A stretch of DNA of 64,000 nt from Paracyclopina nana. Its lineage: Eukaryota; Arthropoda; Copepoda; Cyclopoida; Cyclopettidae. The stretch's first letter is position 1. Every line of letters starts with the position of its first letter. Below, one piece after another: positions 33,486 through 44,486 of the stretch. Position numbers and translations under genes: made by a program. The DNA lies in NCBI GenBank assembly GCA_019096065.1, contig JAGUCH010000002.1, forward strand, positions 15,016,501-15,080,500, written 5' to 3'. The notes beneath the pieces were generated by a model. The model searched no databases. It saw nothing but the letters and a program-made list of their open reading frames with translations, and was not told the DNA's origin.

Positions 33486-36400
33486 AAGTTTTGTAAGTAA
33501 GGACATGATGACGGTAATCGTAGTTCAATTTTATGGGATAACTACCTTTACTTTGTCAGTCCAAAATGGGCGCACCGTTTTACCAACCATGTGCACCCAA
33601 AATTATATTATGTAATACGTCATGCGGACTTCAAGTTGTTCGCTTGACAAAAAGATCATACAATACTAACGGGCAATATAACTTCGCATGCCCGTCAGTA
33701 ATTTACGATATTCATAAAGGTAATGATAAGTTGCTGAAAAATACATTGACAGCAAGAAAACGACTAACGAAACATACTTTTTGCAGTTCGTTAGCGGTTC
33801 TAAAAGTATGTATAAAAATGATGGAAAATGATGGATGCCACAAGGCATTGGATTTGGACTTCCTCTAAGGCTTGTTCAACCCTTCAACAAACCAAACCTC
33901 GCTTGTTTTGACAAAATAAATGAAGTTTGTGTAGGTTCTTTTTACAGTATTGATATTGATGGGACAAATAATTTTGTCCTGTTTCCTGACAAATACCGAT
34001 GCAAATCACGCGTTGACCGGTACTTGCATGTGCTTGCCCCATACTACTATAGTAGGAGGTCAAGCTTACGATAAACAATGGGCCGATTGGCCTGAATAAA
34101 GTTAAGTGTTATATAAGTTATATAAAGAAAATAATATGAACACGCCATGCAAGAGGGAAGTTGCAGATGGGCGTCATACCAGAGGGGCGAATGCCCCTTC
34201 TGAATAAGTTATGTTTTGAAAACTATGGTTAAAGCTCCACTGAGCTATGTCCAAATGAACTGCTATCCACTCCATGCCTCGCGTGGGTTGATAGCTATTG
34301 GGACTTTCGTACCTAAGTACAGCAAAAGTTGGCACTAGGCACTGTGCAAGTGGGACACAATAACCCTCACAATACGTAAGAGGACTTGTGTTGGCCGCAT
34401 TATTGTATAAAATCTTGGAACGATATTGAAAAAACTCTCAAACGAGCTGACGAAAAGTTGCACACCCTCTGAAATGAGGAGTGGGCATAGAAAAAAAGAA
34501 TGATTATAAATCACACAAGTTCTGGCATGGAAACGATACCACAGTAGTATATGCCATAAAACACAAACTCTGTTGCAACGACTACTGTGCCTATAATATC
34601 AGAGTGTCTCGACCATGACCTGGTTGCATAACGCAGGTCTAGTCGTGACGCCTCCAGACTTTGAGAAGGATGGAACATGGAAATCTGTACAAAAATGGGA
34701 TTCATCTCCCTAAAAAGGGATTTTGAATGAAATACTTAACACAGTTTTTTATGCTTGGATGAATAAAAATGCCCATATGCTGGTGAAACCATCAGCTTTG
34801 GATACAACTGGAATACCTTGGAGGAGAACAAGTGTTTCCCCATAAAATACCATTTTACATTTCATTTGCCCAAACATTTTTTGTGTGGCAAACGAAATTG
34901 TAATTATAAAAGAAAATAAAGTTCAATATATGCCGCCTTTTTCTTCTTACTAAGGCACGATTTAGTTATTGACATCATGGATGGTGCCCGCAGGCGCCAT
35001 CGATTAAATAAAATTGAATAAAATTAGCCTAACCGCTAAGATCTTTTATAGTTAAAGATTCGAAAACATACTTACCTGAATTTTGTGTGACTGCTCACTG
35101 CAGTTCCCACAAAATGAAGAAAATTGTGGCGGGGGGGGGAGTATATATACGTAGCCGCAGGAAATGCAGCCTGCGCCCCAAAAATTTCACAAAATTTGAG
35201 CGCCCTCGTGCTCTGAGAAAGTATTGTAAACAAAATTTCTAGAAAAAACTGGAAATGGCAAAACTATGAACCGGAATACTAGCACATAAATGTCGCAAAA
35301 TCTGCTTCATATATTATTATTAGTGCTAACCGAAATTAGCTGAAAAGATTGGTGCTGATAACCTCAATCTTTTAAATCAATTTCGGTTACGAGCACCCGA
35401 ACTTGATGCTCGCATCAAGACCGAGCTGGAATGCAGAGCTATAATAGCGGTGCAATTCAGTGATAACAGATAAAAAAAAAAATAACCCATGAGTCTGTTC
35501 AATATGGCTAGACAAAAAAACTTTTGAGCAAGATCAACTGAAATGTGAGTTGCATTGCGCAAAGACGCTGAGCCAGCTTTTGTCGAACAGATACCCGACT
35601 CCAAGGGGGGCAAAAAGTTGTTATGGAACAAAAGATCCAGAGACGCTCCTAAACTAGAAAAATCTAGTTTGAGCGGCTTCGCTTGGAGACGTAGAATGGT
35701 GGCGCCACCATGCGCCTAACCACAAACTAAAAACGTTTTGCCCAAGGCTAAAACGAACAATGAAGATTGGAACCGCCGGTGCACCTACAATTCACCTGGG
35801 AAGGTTTTTGAACCGAGCTAAACTCAAATTATGGCCACACTCGGCTCGAGTGGTGATTCAAATTCCGTGATTTATTATGCGAGTACAAGGAATAAAATAA
35901 AACGTTGCATTAAAGTCAAGAGAATCAAAATGACTAATGTTATAATGATACCGCTAATGACCGCCAGATGGACCAACAGATGAAAAGGTTCAAAGTGCAC
36001 AAAGATTAGGCATATTGTTAAATAAAATAAGTGATGAAATTCGGCTATCTTGCAGTCGCCACATGACTCCCCTCTTTTTTGATGGAGAATTTGAGTTATG
36101 CTAAACACAGCACTAGCAAAACAAGCTAGGTCAGCACAAATTGTAGACTGACATGTGAGAAAATGAAAAATACACGTCTTCTAGCTTGATATGGAAAAGA
36201 ATATTGTGCCATTGCCTAGTGCTTGAGCTTGCTTTTGCTATGTGCAATGACATACGGCCGGTTTTCCAGTCCTGTGGGGATGATACGAATCCCAAGCCAC
36301 CTTCAAGGCCTAGCTGGAATGCGGGACAATTTCCCTTGCATCAAGGCCGAGCCGGAATGTCAATGGAAAAAATGCTGCTAAAAAGCATTGATACCCCATA

Positions 36401-36730
36401 AGCACCAACGCTCGGCCGGTAGTAATCGCAGACACTCAAGTATGGTGCTGCATCAAGCCCGAGCTGGAATGCAGGGCTATAATTAGTCCTCATGAGACTG
36501 TTCTTGAACATTGAAGCATCGTTTGCAGAGTCAAGGCCGTCAAGGTCGAGCTGGAATGCTAGCTTATTTACAGGCCCGAATCTGTGGATTTGGGCCGCTA
36601 ATGATTAATTATACAACTAAGATGCAATTCTTGGCACCTGATACTTGTTATTCGCGGTCCTCTTGGCCGTGTAATGTAAACTAATTGAGATAATTAGCTA
36701 AGTTCTGTTGGATTATGCTGAGCTGCTAAG
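33486..36730. other. Retroelement accessory region without a clear gene
   Basis: A+T-rich sequence after pol. Short sense frames at about 33.57-34.07 kb contain several cysteines but match nothing I know. A motif close to GCATCAAGGCCGAGCTGGAA is scattered five times between 35.41 and 36.56 kb (listed separately). A run of nine Gs lies at about 35133. No convincing gene. Confidence 0.5.
35411..36563 (+). repeat. Interspersed 30-35 bp motif, five copies
   Basis: Copies at about 35411-35445, 36302-36327, 36337-36360, 36448-36486 and 36530-36563 share the core TCAAGGCCGAGCTGGAATGC; the best copies extend into AGGGCTATAAT. They are not in tandem and lie outside any recognised frame, in the noncoding stretch between pol and the antisense blocks. 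Confidence 0.7.
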
Positions 36731-36734
36731 CTAT

Positions 36735-37513
36735 CTACTGAGGTAAACGCGAAATGAGTTGCGGCAAACACAGTAGACACAAAAAGTACAAAGGACGTGG
36801 ACTTTTATTGTCCCATAAGGGAGGCCTCCTGGCTGGTGGGGGTGGGCTGGCCTTGGGCCACGTAGGGGCCAGCCCTGGCCGGTGCGGTGGCCTACCGATA
36901 ACGAGACGATTTCTGCAAAAGATAAGATGAATATAGTGAAGCTGTGATAGCTTAAGTGAATAAGTTAGACTTACTAGACGACTCCTTCGAGGGGGTCCGC
37001 CTCCGCCACGCCCAAAAGGCGGAGGACCCACGCAGAAATGCGGGGGAGGTCCTCGGGCTCCGCCCACACGCGGCTGACGAGCCGATAAAGGCCTCGCGGC
37101 CTGGTCCGATGGACCCATACGAGGGCGGGGAGCACCACCACGTAATACGTGGCCGCCCCTGCCACGTTCAGGGCCACGCCCTAGAGGATCTCTTCGGCCT
37201 GTAATACGAGAAAAAGTCGAGCTTTGATCACATAGATAACGAATAAGTGCACTTACGAAGCCCTGAACGGGGCAGGGAGGGCACGCCTCCTGATGGCCCA
37301 AAGGGGCTGCGGGCGGGGCCGCAGGTGGCTGGGGCCACCCCGCCGCGGACTCGGCCGCGGGGGGCGCCCCTACGGGAGCCTCGGTGGCCGGTGCCACCGT
37401 TGTGGTAGAAGGATTCTGCATTCCCAATGAAAAATATACAGTTTAACGAAAGGATTCACCGGATTTTAATCGAAATAAAAACTTACGAACAAGCCGTGGA
37501 GAAAGCCCGCCAT
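36735..37513 (-). mobile_element. Antisense block 1: GC-rich, apparently intron-bearing gene
   Basis: On the strand opposite to pol. An ATG at 37513 opens a short coding stretch followed by GTAAGT. Further open stretches, Pro/Ala/Gly-rich and one with a hydrophobic segment (YYVVVLPALVWVH), are bounded by GTAAGT-type donors and pyrimidine-plus-AG acceptors. The block is much richer in G+C than the rest of the element (roughly 36.78-37.4 kb). Reading antisense introns as functional is an inference; the product is unknown. Confidence 0.5.
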
Positions 37514-37985
37514 GTTTTGGACTTTTTAGTAAACAAGGCGCACTACCAGACAAATCCGGTCTGAAATCGGCCAAATTACGTGTGAAAAAGCCTCTTTTTA
37601 TTACGCACATCTACGTAAAGTCTGGGAGCGCTGTTCGATGAAAGGTGACGGCTTCGCTAATACCTACTACCCCACTTGAATTCGAACTCTTTATTACATA
37701 TATATAGAATACAAGTACTATAGTATATACTCGAGTATATTGGAAGCTTTGAGATCAAAATAAAAACAAGACGAGTGCAAGTGCAAAAAGCCGGCGTTAA
37801 CAAAGCCTGCAAGGCCTCGAAAAGTCTACGAGGCCTCGAAAAGTCTGCAAGTCCTTGAAAAAGTGGAAAAGTCCGCGAAGACGGCGGAAAAGTGCGAGTT
37901 ATAAAGTGCGAAAAGTTACAGAAAACGCGCTTAAATACGTGCGAAAAGAAAGCGTCCTTCGTCTTGCAATAAGTTTGTGGCGATC

Positions 37986-39041
37986 CTAATTGGCATCGCT
38001 GTTGACGTCTTGGGAAGCCTTTGATTCAGCTGACTCCTGGTCCTCATCTTCGATGGAGAGAGGTTCAGCCTCGTTGACTTCGCCTTTGTCCGGAATGGAC
38101 CCCGCTGCCGAATCCAAGCGACGGTTATCTCGGGCTCGAGCCCGGCGAGATCGTCTCTTCAAAGTTCGCGGCCCGCATCCTTCATTAACAGGTACCTGAA
38201 AAGGTGCATGAAAAAAGAGTACATGAGTAACCTGTTTACAGTTCATAAATTGATAGGCCCTTACCCAGCCCTTGGGATTAGGGACGTCATAGATGTGGGC
38301 CAGCCCTGACATGATGCTGGGATTCCGGCGTAGCGTTCCATAGGGGTCCATGGCAGCCATTGCCATTTGGAGCGAATGGACATCAGGGTCACGCATAATC
38401 GGGGCTGGTGGCAAAGCTCGGACCTCTGGGGTACAGCAGTGAAATACCGCTGCATGCTCTGATGGGGCCTTTGTTGGAAGCATTTGCATGGCTTCCCCAC
38501 TGGCAGCCGCTGATTCCGTACGGATAGCTCGAAACGTGGCCACGAACCTTCGGCACCATCGTGACGTCCACACGCAGAAGTACACCAACATGCCAAGCAA
38601 AATCTGTAAGAAAGAAGGTGGTAAATAAAAGTTTGGCCATAGTTGCAAAACTAGTTATAAGGTTGAACTTACCAAAGCCATCCCAATGGACGCTCCAAGA
38701 CCGATCCATCCCATTACACCGTATCGGTGGTAATTGAAAACCTCATCGATCCAGTCCCTCTGAGGGGCAATGGGACGATAACCATTTGGTACCGCTGGCA
38801 TTAAATCTCGGGGGTCAAACACCTCCACTTCAAAGGGGTCGACAGGAGCTGGGCCAAATCCAGGTCCACCCTCGGCTTCAGAAATGCCACTCTCAGGAAT
38901 AGCAACAGTAGGACCTACTGGGCCCGTGGTTTGAGAATCCACTAGCGCAGGATCCACCATTGATGGCTGGATTGGAACCTCAGTGGGAGCCTCTGTAGAG
39001 CTGCCCTCTGGAGTTAGAGAAACCCAGGCTAAAATGACCAT
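37986..39041 (-). mobile_element. Antisense block 2: spliced-looking membrane protein gene
   Basis: On the strand opposite to pol. The start MVILAWVSLTPEGS is followed by an acidic, Pro-rich, ectodomain-like part, a hydrophobic stretch around the first gap (near 38.62 kb), and a basic then acidic cytoplasmic-like tail. Two gaps (near 38.62 and 38.23 kb) have good GTAAGT/GTAAGG donors and TTTCTTACAG/CTTTTCAG acceptors. The layout suggests a single-pass membrane protein. I do not recognise it. Confidence 0.55.
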
Positions 39042-39327
39042 CGCGAGTTGATTGGGATTGGAATATCTCTAGAAAAGTGACCAGCTTGGACGAAGTCCGA
39101 TGGGAGAATGATCAACATTAAGTGAAAGCTGAGAGTTGCAACTGCCTGTTGCACCCTCGCTACGTTTCTCGACCTAGGAAGTCAAAAATGTCCGTGCAAC
39201 TCGACGATGAGCGTGCGCGCACGCGCCCATCTTATAAGGAAGTGGTATAAGTCCTGTTAACTTGTTCTTTTTTACCTAGACAAAAAATGACCTTGGGTTT
39301 TTTAAAAGGGACAACCCACGCATTTAA
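39042..39327. promoter_or_regulatory. Candidate internal divergent promoter of the retroelement
   Basis: Separates antisense block 2 from the sense gene at 39328. A TATAAGG at 39233-39239 points toward the sense gene, about 95 bp before its ATG. A GCGTGCGCGCACGCGC palindromic stretch lies just upstream (about 39211-39226). The promoter role is inferred from the divergent layout. Confidence 0.4.
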
Positions 39328-40704
39328 ATGCCCGAGAGTGTGGGGCATACCTGTAAAGATGTGTATAAAAAGGGCAGGTTACGGCCTTACAGCAACAGTC
39401 TGGAAATGAGCGATAGCTTGAATAGCCTCGATAATCTAAGGATGTCTCTGATCACCGAATCCATGGAAGGAGAATCTGCATTGGTCTCTATGATGGAGAC
39501 TGATAAGACTGGAGAGTTCAACGAACAAGAGGTTAGTGAGCTCCTAAAGGATGATGAGCCAGTTATGGATCGCAACATGCCTGCTGTCAATATTGAGAAC
39601 CAAGCCCAGAATCAGACGACTAGGCACCAGGACCAAGAGGAACCCCTCGAGGTCCCATTGGAAAGGGTATCCTCCAGTTTGGGGTACCCATTGCCATTTG
39701 AGGATTTGATCAGGCCTCCCCACATGGAGGGTCTACAGGCCTATGCGAGGGAGGCGAGCCGGACCAGAGCTACTATACAGCAGCATTATGATGCAAGCCT
39801 GTTGAAGATAGCTACGAAAGAGGTCATGACTGTTGGAAAGGAGGTGCCTTTTGACCTAACGATTAGGATAAATGGAGAACCCTATGAACGGACCGAGCCT
39901 CGTAGGCCATTGAAGGTGAAAAACTTTGACTGCATTGAATTGATTATCGAGCCAGTGAGTAAAGGAGGGGAGATTCCCGATTTTCTTGTTATATTTCCGA
40001 TGCTAGACAATCTACCAGTCTACAATTTGCCTGACAAGATGGAATATGACGAGAATGTCCATAAGTTGGCCAATGTCAGAAGTTGGTCTGCCGTCCAGAG
40101 CCCAACAGCTGTTGGGTATTATGTCCATGGAATCCGTGGACAGGGTGGAGCTCAACTCCCTGTAGTAGTCTCCAAACATTATACCAAGCGAGGCTGCATT
40201 CAGATCATGCCAACATTGGACTCATCATTTTGGGATCCGCGGATGTTCCATGATTTGACGTCGCCTTACTTGCAACTGTATGTGGGACCGCCGTCCTGCC
40301 TTAACAATGGCGTGGCCCAAGCACCACGAAAATTGGACGTGAAGATCGATATGACCGCACTCCTGCCTACCATGGTAGCCCAGTTTGTGGATCGAGCCAT
40401 TGGAACGTATCCGCAATGCGTTAGGTACACAGCCGGGGCCAGGCCTCAAAAACTAGCCGCGTTCGTGGAGAAGTCTTGGCAACAAAAACCAAGGCGAGGA
40501 CCTAGACTGTACGCCGATGTAGCGCGCGGGCGCCCTTTTGGCGCAGGAATGAATGGACCAGACATTTTGCACGCTAAGCGCTCCAAAGTCGATAAGAATA
40601 AGGAGCGTGTGAACTATCTCCTCCAGGCTAAAATGGAGGAAATGACCCCCAGCGACATCAAGGTATTCACTGAGGCGATTAATGGATTTGTCGGGCAGTT
40701 CTAA
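39328..40704 (+). CDS. Extra sense-strand protein of the retroelement, unknown
   Basis: An open frame of 458 codons between the antisense blocks and the envelope-like region. The first about 110 residues are acidic and look disordered. A beta-rich middle follows (DLTIRINGEPYERTEPRR, LPVVVSKHYTKRGCIQIMP), and the end is basic (SWQQKPRRGPR, KRSKVDKNKERVNY). There is no membrane segment or signal peptide. It is not gag, pol or env by any motif I can see. A structural or nucleic-acid-binding role is possible but unproven. Confidence 0.7.
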   Translation: MPESVGHTCKDVYKKGRLRPYSNSLEMSDSLNSLDNLRMSLITESMEGESALVSMMETDKTGEFNEQEVSELLKDDEPVMDRNMPAVNIENQAQNQTTRHQDQEEPLEVPLERVSSSLGYPLPFEDLIRPPHMEGLQAYAREASRTRATIQQHYDASLLKIATKEVMTVGKEVPFDLTIRINGEPYERTEPRRPLKVKNFDCIELIIEPVSKGGEIPDFLVIFPMLDNLPVYNLPDKMEYDENVHKLANVRSWSAVQSPTAVGYYVHGIRGQGGAQLPVVVSKHYTKRGCIQIMPTLDSSFWDPRMFHDLTSPYLQLYVGPPSCLNNGVAQAPRKLDVKIDMTALLPTMVAQFVDRAIGTYPQCVRYTAGARPQKLAAFVEKSWQQKPRRGPRLYADVARGRPFGAGMNGPDILHAKRSKVDKNKERVNYLLQAKMEEMTPSDIKVFTEAINGFVGQF

Positions 40705-40942
40705 AAAATGAAATTACCCTTCAGAATCGAATTGTACATATTGATAAAATACTTGGTTGTGGGCCAATACTCTTAACTTTTTACCATACATGTCGACATG
40801 CTATGATAATAAAAAACCAATGGAAAAAAGCAAAGAGTGTCTAGACATAGTAAGGTGGCGTGCCCACACTTGTCTGGGTTTATAAGGAAAGTTAGCGGTC
40901 TTGGGGCCCATATAGTTTCTGATCAGAATTTGTGCTGGTAAG

Positions 40943-42833
40943 ATGTTGTTTGAATTGGTCTTCATACTCACCCTTTTGGGATCTGGCACTTGGGGCCTGT
41001 CCAACTACCCAAATACTCAGTTCGTACTGGATGAGGCACTTTGCCATTCCGGACATGCCCTAGTTCCAGTTAGAGTGGTCCACCATCCTAGAATGGTGAA
41101 AAAGGCTATGGTGTTAGATACAAAGGATTACAGTGGCCTTTTGCAATCAACAATTGGCGTCCTGAATAATATTGACACCGTGGTAAAAGAAGTTAAGGAC
41201 AAGGAGGACTTGGTCCATATTGGGAATATGTTGGCAGTTGGTGAAGAGAGTACCCCTAACACCATCGACAAAGCTTGCTCCAAACGTCAAGGGTTTGTAC
41301 CATTTGCCCCTAAAACTTATGAAGACATGGACGTTTTTCTAGAACTATTACGTTATACGGCAAAGGAAAGCCCTCTTGCCACTAAGGTGACTTTATGTGC
41401 AAAGTTTCGAATTGTCAATGAGGTACCTATGTCCTTGGATGGGAAAACCACATTTCCTCAAGTGGGGTATGAGAAAAAACCAGACGATGAGATAATTGCA
41501 GGTTACCCGTGTATCACGGGGTATTTCACTGTGGGACAAGGGCCGAGGACCATGACGTCAGTTAAAGCCCATGCACCACACAGTGATGGGAAGGCAACGA
41601 TATGTGTCCAAAATGACTTTGTCATCACCCATAAGGACTTTGTCAAATCTGAATTGTCTGGGAGGAAAAGTTTCCTTGAAAAGGCCTACAACGCCGTGAT
41701 GGCCCTAGCAGAATCAGGTAAATCAACAAAATTCACCGATGGCATGATAGCAAATACCACTCCACTGAGAGTACCACCGAAAGTTTCTTTGGCCTTTCGA
41801 CTACTGAAAGGTTTTAGCAAGGTATTTTTGAAGTCTGGATTATTACCAAATGATCTGCAGCAAGTATTGTCATATGCTGACACAGTTGTGCAATTTGCCA
41901 GAAATTTTGGGCAAGCAGGCACACGGTTCAGCTTACCAACTCTGGCGCATAATAGTGACAGAAATGCGGCCACCATTACTAATGTTTATGAACCGTTGGC
42001 GAACACTGAGCAGAGTGGAGACTTTGTCACTCAGGGAATAGTTGGGTATAAAGAAATGGACCCTACCCCTGAGGTCACATATCATATTGTGTCACGAAGC
42101 AAAAACGGATTCTTACTGCATGATAGGTATTTGACCCGCCGAAATGATCTAGTGTTTGTGTCTCGGGAAATACCCATCTATAGTGATTGCTTCGTTCATG
42201 ACCATAATTTAACCGTGTGTGAAAACAAGGACTTTGACTTGACAGAAGGAGTCCAACACTGTGCTAAAGTACTTTTAGGGCTAGCTCTGGGTGACCCCTT
42301 TTGACGCCTGTGAATTAGAGCCACTCAAAACTAACACGCTCACTGATGTGGGATGTGCTAATTATAAAGGGTTCTTAAATTTGGTCTCAAGTGCAATGAT
42401 TAATAGGACTTGTTTAAATGACTTCAAGAACTCGATGGTATTGGAACCAGGATCCTATCAGATCCTTAGCAATTGTAAGGTTTCCCTTGGAACTCAAAGT
42501 ACTGGATACGAGGACTCTCCTTGGGAAAGTGATATGGTGAAGTTCTTTACAAAATTCCCTGAAGATGAACTTGGAGGTTTATTCAATAATTGGGAAATAA
42601 TCCTGACGGTGAGCCTATTGTCTGCAGCACTGGGATTCACGTGTATGGGCATATTGATTTGGAAAAGGCGGCGAGTATGCAGCCGATGTTATGATGATGG
42701 AGGCTATGTGAGACCTAATACATCCCGCTCACGGCTTCGCTACAATAGAGGAGATCGCAAGAAAGATGCTGACCAGAATCAGCGCCTTACTGTGCGAATG
42801 AGTGGCCTGGGAGGCGCAACGTTAGTATAATAA
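40943..42833 (+). mobile_element. Envelope-like region of the retroelement
   Basis: Lies last before the 3' LTR, where an env gene sits in retrovirus-like elements. It opens with a signal-peptide-like MLFELVFILTLLGSGTWG, has a cysteine-containing ectodomain, and near the end has a membrane anchor (about 42.60-42.66 kb, ILTVSLLSAALGFTCMGILI) followed by the basic tail KRRR. No furin site or fusion peptide of a known family was recognised, so the viral source is unknown. It is broken about once. Confidence 0.7.
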
Positions 42834-42919
42834 CTGTATCAACCTTAATGTGATGTAAGCGATCAATGACACCTTTTTTATATTTTTAGAGCTTAAAATA
42901 TTTCAAAAGCTGAAAAAGT

Positions 42920-42932
42920 TAGGGCCGGGGAA
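42920..42932 (+). other. Candidate polypurine tract
   Basis: AGGGCCGGGGAA immediately precedes the 3' LTR, in the position of the plus-strand primer. It is interrupted by two Cs, so the call is by position. Confidence 0.4.
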
Positions 42933-43850
42933 TGATGGGCAATAAGTACATCATGTCTCTGGTGCACGTTACGACCAGAATAGGACTTGATTGGACCCCT
43001 CCAGTGGAACCTGTGGAAACCGTGGAACCCGTGGAGCCACCAGAAGTCCGGAAGGTTGCCCATTCACCGCTACATCACTACCTCAAAATCACAAAACCTC
43101 CTTACTCAAAACCACTCCAAACACCCTTTTTCATTTCCTCCAACTCTCTTATTATTGCTGCTGCTGCTGCTGCTACCTATGCGATTCACCTGACCTTGAG
43201 TGGAGAAGTCGCTAGCCATTGTGTGGAGGAGTTGCTAGCTGCTTCATAGAAGAGGACCTGCAGCTGCATAAGAACGGAGAGAAGCAGATGGAAGCTGATG
43301 GAACTTTCTGCGATGCATCGAGTGGAGAAGAAGGAGAAGACTCGGGGAGTTCGACGGGGGACTTCAGAGAAACAAGACATGGACCAAGTGCACATGGCCC
43401 ATTGAGTGAGCTCTGCCCTGCTATTGTCCCACCAAAGTTCTCCAAAGTGTGCTGAGGCATGAAGAAGATGGCCACAAGAATATTTACTGCAGTACTTATT
43501 TCTTTGTATTTGCTGCCATTAATTTGTGTGGTGTTAAAAGCCGAGTGAATAAGACAACCTTGTTGGATTTTGTTCGACCATAACTTGTATAGAGGTTTCC
43601 TGGGCAGTTATGCATCCTAACCTGATGCTGTTAAGGCCGCTGAGGACTTGGATAGGAGGCCCAATCACAGGTCTACAGCACTGAAGCTTGCCATGTGATG
43701 TATCTCGCCAGAGTTGGAGCACCGAGGCTGCGGCTTTGGGTCCAAGGCGGGTAGACATCCGGCCAGCACCCGGAGGCTGCGAACGGTACCGCGACCATGA
43801 AGCCGATGCTAACCATCCTAGGCTTCAGAGGGTGTGACCGTCGCACACCA
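42933..43850 (+). repeat. 3' LTR
   Basis: 918 bp, identical by eye to the 5' LTR, TG...CA. It is followed by GGGC (43851-43854), the right copy of the target duplication, and then by the displaced end of ADCK1. Confidence 0.95.
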
Positions 43851-43915
43851 GGGCTATTGTTGAAAAAAAGTTAAAATAGATGATGTATTTATTTGACTTA
43901 TCGCACCTTTGTGGT
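43851..43915 (+). other. ADCK1: Displaced 3' end of ADCK1
   Basis: Starts with the second GGGC copy and continues TATTGTTGA, the two last codons and stop that ADCK1 had before insertion. A short 3' UTR remnant (TTAAAATAG...) follows before the MITE. These bases are now cut off from the ADCK1 coding exons by the element. Confidence 0.75.
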
Positions 43916-44462
43916 CACAGTAAGGTGGTAGCCACCCTAAGTCCTAACCGTGATGAATTCGACCACCCAAACCACTTAAATTTTTTGATAACTCTTCAAC
44001 CCTGCTTCAAGGCTTTATAAATGGTTAAATCAATTTCCGGCGCCCATCACTACATACGATTTTAAAAAAACAGCTCCTGCCTAAACCTTTAGTTATTATG
44101 AAGAATATTACTTCTTTAACGCCCCTAAAATTGAAAGTTCCATGGGACAGATCAATTTTTAGGCAAAAATTCACTTTATGAAATGTGTATCAAGCTACTA
44201 AATGTTGCAAAAAGTAAAGTAGAGCGATGGCATTTACTTAATACCAAATAAGTAGATATTAATATTCTAGCTAAGTGTCATTGAAATATTTTTTTCTGCA
44301 GTTTGAAATTTAAGGTTGGGTCAATTTTGTACATTTTTCTAAAAAATGTGTTGTTGAAAGGGCAGAAGTTTTTCAAATTCTTATGTAGTGATGGGCGCCG
44401 GTAATTGATTTAAACATTTTCATCCCGAAAAGCCTCATGAAAGGCCTTCCAGAAATTATATA
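43916..44462. mobile_element. Long-TIR MITE, right end lost
   Basis: The left inverted repeat starts CACAGTAAGGTGGTAGCC (43916) and runs about 150 bp to CGGCGCCCATCACTACATA (about 44040-44057). The same motif returns inverted at about 44383-44400 (TATGTAGTGATGGGCGCCGG). The outer part of the right repeat, as seen at 46760-46809, is missing here. No transposase is visible. Superfamily not determined. Confidence 0.65.
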
Positions 44463-44486
44463 CACTATTACCACCCACCCACTTCT

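Larger units (their letters stand above)
20769..43850 (+). mobile_element. Giant LTR retroelement (23.1 kb), very young
   Basis: LTRs of 918 bp (20769-21686 and 42933-43850) start TG and end CA. A 4-bp duplication, GGGC, flanks the element (20765-20768 and 43851-43854). Order: leader, gag-like region, pol, a long accessory region with two antisense blocks, an extra sense gene and an envelope-like region. The PR-RT-RH-IN order and the RNase H and RT motifs are closest to Ty3/Gypsy-type elements, while the gag zinc fingers (CX2CX3H) recall BEL/Pao; the family is therefore open. The LTRs look identical, so insertion is very recent. The element looks nearly whole, with about two interruptions. 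Confidence 0.93.

Noticed and set aside
33566-34074. Short sense frames after pol with several cysteines
   Set aside because: Could be a small accessory gene, but there is no motif and the boundaries are unclear; left inside the accessory region.
36735-37427. Reading the GC-rich antisense frame as one unspliced 230-codon protein
   Set aside because: The uninterrupted frame runs through strong donor and acceptor signals; an intron-bearing reading is more consistent.
20769-43850. BEL/Pao assignment for the retroelement
   Set aside because: Only the CX2CX3H zinc fingers suggest it; the RT and RNase H motifs fit Ty3/Gypsy better, so the family is left open.
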